Assembly (NCBI GenBank): GCA_032690845.1
Contig: CM064420.1
Coordinates: 64,034,707 to 64,098,706 of the forward strand
Direction of reading: 5' to 3'
DNA length: 64,000 bases
Origin: Eleusine coracana subsp. coracana
Lineage: Eukaryota; Streptophyta; Magnoliopsida; Poales; Poaceae
Made by a program: the position numbers and the translations under genes. Below the pieces are notes generated by a model. The model did no database searches, was not told the origin of the DNA, and saw nothing but the letters and a program-made list of their open reading frames with translations. Positions 58,605-64,000 of the stretch are shown here, one piece after another. Numbering within the stretch: position 1 is the first letter of the stretch; each line of letters opens with the position of its first letter.

Positions 58605-61273
58605 CAGCAAACCTACAAGGAGTTGATCACAACTAAGTAGGCGACCTCAATGCCTCCAAGAGCCTAACCAAGGCTAACAGCTATGTGTCCTTCTTAACAA
58701 CGATCCATTTTTTTGTCAATAAATTTCGAACCCACTTCAGACTCGGTTTCAGAGTATTGAATTTGAGCTTTTCGATGTTACCTGCAAAATATATTGTGTT
58801 CTGGTTGATTCACCACAACTGAATCCTTTTCGGGTGATGTGTTTTGCCGAATAAAGGGAGATAACGAAACCACCACATGCTGCTTGAAATTGCTGACTTT
58901 TATCAACTCATGCCTAATTAATTGTTCCTCCTCACCTCTATCAATCAATGAAGTACAAACAATCATCGACATTGGAGTAACTGAGTTTCATGCTTTCTAT
59001 AACGGGAAGATGGTTGGCAACTGCCGAGAGCGTAGGAGCTTGCGGCGTGGAGGAGCCATCACCAACACCACACATTTGCATCATGAGGTGGACCTCCATC
59101 ACTATTGGATCGAACAACTTCTCGAAGATAATGAATGACGAAGTGAGTTTGAACTGCAGCAGACAATCATCGACAATAAGGCCTTCACTACAGAACTGTG
59201 CATCGATGCTGAAGCACCCTCCAAACTACGACTAGAGGCATAGTTGGACAGCTACTTTGCTTAGTGCTTACAAGAAACAACCCGGGTTGTGAACAAATCA
59301 ATCTAAGTTACTCCTATACTTGTGACTTCCTTGCTCAGTTCCAGAACTTTCCCCTTTTTTATTTTTTAATAAACTTATGTACGGTATTTCGTTCAAAGAA
59401 AGTGTGAACGCATCAGTCTAAGTTACTCCTTTCTCTACTCCTATACTTGTCAAACCTGGATTGCGTTTGAAGCAATACACTATGAAATCTCATGCACTAT
59501 AAGACGTGATGTCACGAGGAATATCCTGGGTAGTAGGTTTTAAGCAAAGCTGCATAGACGCTTTTGATGTTCAGTTCGCTAAAATATACTGGAGCGTGGG
59601 AAGCGTTTTTGGTCATCTTGTCCCATCCTGGACCTAGCGTCTCGTTATCGCCCATTCATTCGTGCATCCGGATCGTATTTTCCCATATGGTCCAAACTAT
59701 CGTCATCAAGTGCATTATTAACCACATAGTGACATTTCGTTGTGCTCTGCGTATGTATGAACATAAAAGGCAGCTGTCTTTTTCTGTCTCACTTTCTGTA
59801 CAAAGAAGCGGATTAAAATATGATGTACGGCAATCCAATAGTTCACATGGTAAAACGTTCTACAATTGGCAATCCAATATTGGTGGCCCATGCGATGTTT
59901 GAAACAAGATCTAAGATCAGTACTAGTAATTTTCTTGGGTATCATGTAGATAGCCCCACCAAATTACTGGCCTAGAGATATCGACACGCTAACCATCCAA
60001 GCAGCTGCTGAGACACGCCATGCTTCAGGCATGCGTGCGCGTTTGCAGCACTAATAATCCGATGAACAACCTGGCTATCTGAATAAAGAGCTGGCGAGGT
60101 GAACCCTCCACTCCGCTGTCCGCGCCATGCAGGTCCGCTACACTGATGATCCATGTCATCATGTTGACTAAAACGGCCAGGACACATGTTCGGCTCAAAA
60201 ACAGTCATTCCTCTCTGCTTTCCTTCACATTTTATTCCTTCCAACAAGTTCCATCAACTCCGTCTTCCACACTTATCAAAAAAAAAAAAAACTCCGTCTT
60301 CCACAGCATTACACAGTTGGAGATCGACGTGCCATTTTTTTCTCCCAAGAAAAGGACTAAAAGGAAGGGAATTGTCCAGGGTCCAGCTAGCAGCTGCCAA
60401 CTGTGCACCGTCCTTTGCTCACGCTTCAGCTCAATATAGTAACATTCCGCATGAACCGCGTGCGTCGACGGATGAATGCTGGGCCGGCCTCCTGTCGAGG
60501 TCATGGCTGACGACGAGATACGGTGTTGATACGTGGACCAAGCTAATTATCAACAGAACCATTCACCGCGGCATACGTCGATCCGACGTGGACCACACGA
60601 ATAAGCACGTTGATGAAAAACCGAGAAAAGAAATTCATGGTGTTATTTCTAGCACGAGTAGTCGTTGGCGTATTTTCAATCAAGTCAGTCAGCATGCGAT
60701 GCGTGATGTCAATGGTTAGCTGCCTCGTCCTTGAGGGAGCAAAGGACAGCCTTGAAAATTCACACCGTTGCATTTAGTAGCGGCCGTGCTAAACCAAAAA
60801 AAAAAAATGATCTGTCCAGATTAATCACAAAGATTCGTACAGCATTTAGATGAATTGGATTAACGAAGTGGAGTAGTGCGAATTCAGTGGCAAACGGCAG
60901 GCCACGCTGCACGACCTCTCTCCGTTCCTTGCAGGATGATCCAGACGAAACTTGGTCCAACCATCCAAAGTTTTCCTCTAGGAGCTGTTGAATCCAACTT
61001 TCGGTGGTTCGGCTAATGACACCGACCACATTCAGAAGCTACTTTGCTCTGGTTCGGAATGTGTGCTGGGGGATTTTTGTTGCTCAGTTGTTAAGATCTG
61101 GAGCTGAAAGAACATGACAAAACAAGCATTCGGCCTTGAGGACAGACCACTGTGTGGTCGTGAGCACTTGAAGGGACACCTGTGGCACACCAGTCCCCCG
61201 TTTGAGCCATCCATCTTTGCGTAGGCAGCGTTGTGTGGTGGCGCGCGGGTGTAACAGCAGCCGACAGCACCTA

Positions 61274-61510
61274 CTCCCCGTGTTTCAAAATGTAAGTATT
61301 TGTTAATTTTTAAAGACTACATTTTATTGTTTGTTTTATTTAAAAAATTTATTAAAAAATTATTTATTTTATAATAATTTGTTTTATTATTAGATATATT
61401 TTAAATATAACTTATTTATTTTTATAATTTTAAAAAATATTTAAATAAGACAAACAGTCAAATGTAATTCCAGAAAATCAACAAATACTTACATTTTGTA
61501 ATAGAGGTAG
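61274..61510. mobile_element. Stowaway-like MITE
   Basis: 237 bp with TA on both sides (61272-61273 and 61511-61512). The left end CTCCCCGTGTTTCAAAATGT and the reversed right end CTACCTCTATTACAAAATGT both continue into AAGTATTTGTT. The interior is AT-rich and non-coding. Confidence 0.85.
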
Positions 61511-63099
61511 TATCTAGTAGCAAGCTGTGACAACCGAAAACGAAAAGTTCGTCGAGTGCAGTTTGATCAAGTGCCTATGCGTTTCCAGGTTCCGGACGCG
61601 CGGGAGACGACACAATGAAACCTCACGTCTCGCGCCGAGAGCACAGCGCCATGCGCGCAGCGAACCTGTGGCTGTGGACGCGCTAGCGCCCCGACGCGTT
61701 CGGTGCAGCGCTCGCGGACCACGCGCGTCGCCTTTGCCTTTCCGCACGTCGCGCGCGGCCAACCACGTTCCGATGGAGGGCATCTCAGTCCCAAGTCAGT
61801 CCTGCCGTAGGCTGGGCGGCCGAAAATCTCGGCTTCCGCTGTCGCGCCCGGCGCAAGTGCGAGAGAAAGGTGACCTTCTTCGTCTGCAGTAGCATGTAGC
61901 GGGTGACGCGACCGGAGTGTGCTGAGTTGGAATCCGTTACGGCGAGGTTTTACAGATCAACATCCACAGATGCGTTTCGCCCCCGAAAATCTGAACGAAC
62001 GCCACGCCTGGACTTCTTCGCATGACTCAACCACAGGCGCGACGACCAGCGCAAGTTGTTGTCCTTTGATGTGCATATTAGAGTGCCATGAGAAACACGA
62101 GTCTCAACTTGATCAGTAACCTCTGCTGCAGTTTATCTACTATAGACGAACATGCACTCTGAGGAATTCGCTTTCGGCTCCCCTGTTCCTGCCATATCGT
62201 TCCACGCATGCTGCAGTGTCCCATGCATTTGTTTTCCATTTCTTCTCGATCAACTTTGAAACCTCGTAGCCCCAGACAAATCTCTCTAGCTTGTGTAGTC
62301 CAATGTGACACGCACCACGGAACCAACAAACAGGCTGAACCTGTGTGCCCACGAGAAACGGGTCGACGAAGCGACCTCTAGAAATATAGGCTGTGATGAG
62401 GTTATTCCTTGCTTAACCCCAATCTGCGCCAGCAAACACGTTCCGACCAAACGATTGGCTGGCTCGTACGTACAGCTCTAAGATCGGTTTGTTTATCTCG
62501 ACCAATACCAACGTGTTTTCGTTACCGAATCATAGTGTGTCTATATCTGACTCTTTTATATTGTTGGGTGGTTACTTTCTGTGTAGCCATGTAGTAGTAA
62601 ATGTCAACATGTTCCGAAAGGTCCGGTCCGGTAAGTATAGTTCAACATCGAAGTCGCACCATTACCTACGACTGCGATCGTGGTGTTGCGAGGCACATCT
62701 AGGGAAGGCGCATCATAGGAGCTGGAACGAATTGTTTCGTCACCAGAGAAGAATATTTGCAATTTCCGTGGGTTGCAATGCTGATCATTTCAGCTAAATA
62801 TAAACAGAGCCACAAGAATTGAAGGCACTATCCTCTTAGTACATTTTATTTTATACTAGGGCACAATATGCTCTATCATTGATATACCCATCTAGTCTGA
62901 TAGACACATCGAGCTAATCGTCGTGCTGACTTGGAAACTCAAGGCCCGACGGGTAGGTCACATCATATATATAAAACCTAATCATACGACTCAACTACTA
63001 ATATTTTCAAGTAGTATTTATTTCTTGTCTGACTTTTATGAAAACCAAATCAATAAATAATTGGAAAATCAACACTACAAAAAAAAAATACCTATCTTA

Positions 63100-63312
63100 A
63101 TAAACAGAGTGTTCGCTTCCAAATGTTAATAGACTAAACCTAAACTTTAGACTAAAGTTTAGTACAAGAGAAACAAACATATATGCTAAAGTTTATATTA
63201 AAATTTAGCACAAGATAGAAAAAGAGATTAAAAAGGGGGCTAAACTTTAGCATCCTAAGAGATACTAAATTTTAGTCCAAACTTAGCACCTAAAGGTAAC
63301 GGACACCCCAAT
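63100..63312. mobile_element. Probable MITE with CTAAA-rich inverted ends
   Basis: About 210 bp. The left end GTGTTCGCTTCC and reversed right end GTGTCCGTTACC are inverted. Both arms continue with repeated CTAAACTTTAG/CTAAAGTTTAG blocks. It is non-coding. Exact boundaries and target duplication are uncertain. Confidence 0.55.
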
Positions 63313-64000
63313 AAAATTGTAAATGGTTGCTTGGCCTTTCTCCTATCTGTGTCCACAATAACATGGAGAACAAATTAAATTTTTAAGAGTGCTGTTTAGT
63401 GGCGTACGAACTAAGTCTCTAATCAATCACTCTTAACGTGTATGTAGTAATAAGTCCGGAGCCCAAATTAAATTTCTATTAGTAATAATGTTTGTAGACA
63501 GTCCTTCAATTTTTTAATTGATAATGTTATGACTGTATTTCATATAAAATAATCAGCTAAACAAAGTTAACCATGGTCATCAGCTAAAAACTGAAGTAAA
63601 TAAACACGAAGTGCAATTAAAAACCTAGTAGCTTATCCAAACATGGGTCCGGCCGTATCACCTATGACAGGAAAACATAGTCGGGCACATGATCGCCAGT
63701 TATCCAGCATTATCCAGTGCTACTGTTTCGTTAAGCCTGGGGACCTTTGAGTATTTTATAGCGGTAGGTCCGTGACCTACCCGTATCCGTATGGTATGGT
63801 CTATGTCTACACCAGCAGGCGCAGCCGCGGAGAGGACAGGGCCGGGTCGTCTTCTCCATTAAAAAGGCGCTCTGAAAAATCTTCCCGTCTCCACCGAGCG
63901 CGTGTCCTCCATTCCCGGAAAAGATCATCGCAGGCCGATACACGCGTGGCTATCGGAGTTCAAGCTTTTGATCGTCTCGTATTCTATTCTCAGCAGAGTT

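Larger units (their letters stand above)
58605..64000. other. Intergenic DNA to the right edge, no gene supported
   Basis: No domain-bearing frame was found. Short GC-rich patches (about 61600-61900) give overlapping frames without family resemblance. Near the right edge (about 63790-63960) composition becomes GC-rich again and could be the approach to a gene outside the window. MITEs are listed separately. Confidence 0.5.

Noticed and set aside
1..64000. CRISPR arrays, tRNA or rRNA genes, bacterial operons
   Set aside because: None were seen; the window is eukaryotic plant DNA. The only tRNA-like boxes belong to the SINE in the P450 intron.

Overview
This is plant nuclear DNA, almost certainly from a grass (Poaceae). 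The evidence is spliced genes with GT-AG introns, monocot-type codon choice in GC-rich first exons, many short MITEs with TA or longer target duplications, a copia LTR retrotransposon and a hAT transposon. No bacterial or organellar features were seen. Exon joins were read by eye from splice sites, reading phase and family similarity; no search was run.

Five host genes were recognised, all on the minus strand. (1) A Dof zinc-finger transcription factor runs off the left edge (1-1382, two exons). (2) A small COR27/COR28-like gene (20236-20532) has four evening elements and a G-box in its leader and upstream DNA. (3) A class IV homeodomain-leucine zipper gene with a START domain (25102-30328) has nine exons and predicts 805 residues. 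(4) A CYP87A-type cytochrome P450 (36065-40383) has nine exons and predicts 478 residues. (5) A PMT/DUF248-type Golgi methyltransferase (48172-51731) has six exons and predicts 645 residues. These are not an operon. What they share is strand and the gene-space setting, with separate likely roles in transcription, clock or cold output, epidermal identity, oxidative metabolism and wall polysaccharide methylation.

The DNA between the genes is mostly repeats. A full-length hAT element (10014-14516) has a perfect 8-bp target duplication and a stop-riddled transposase. A copia element (53846-58604, minus strand) has two 218-bp LTRs differing at 5 sites by hand count, and a broken gag-pol. Shorter elements include a three-copy, roughly 180-bp Mutator-like MITE family (15808, 27205, 38380), three Stowaway-like elements (7846, 37526, 61274), a tRNA-derived SINE (37015-37361), several other inverted-repeat elements, a fold-back repeat (5977-6213) and a degenerate 1.1-kb tandem triplication (31612-34330). 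A MATH-BTB gene relic lies at 16829-17450. The long remaining stretches (about 1.9-10 kb, 40.6-48.1 kb, 51.8-53.8 kb and 58.6-64 kb) show no gene I can support.

I did not find a clearly new biological system. The observations most worth a second look are the evening-element cluster on the COR27-like gene, the MITE family shared between introns of two neighbouring genes, the tandem triplication, and the intact ends of the dead hAT element.
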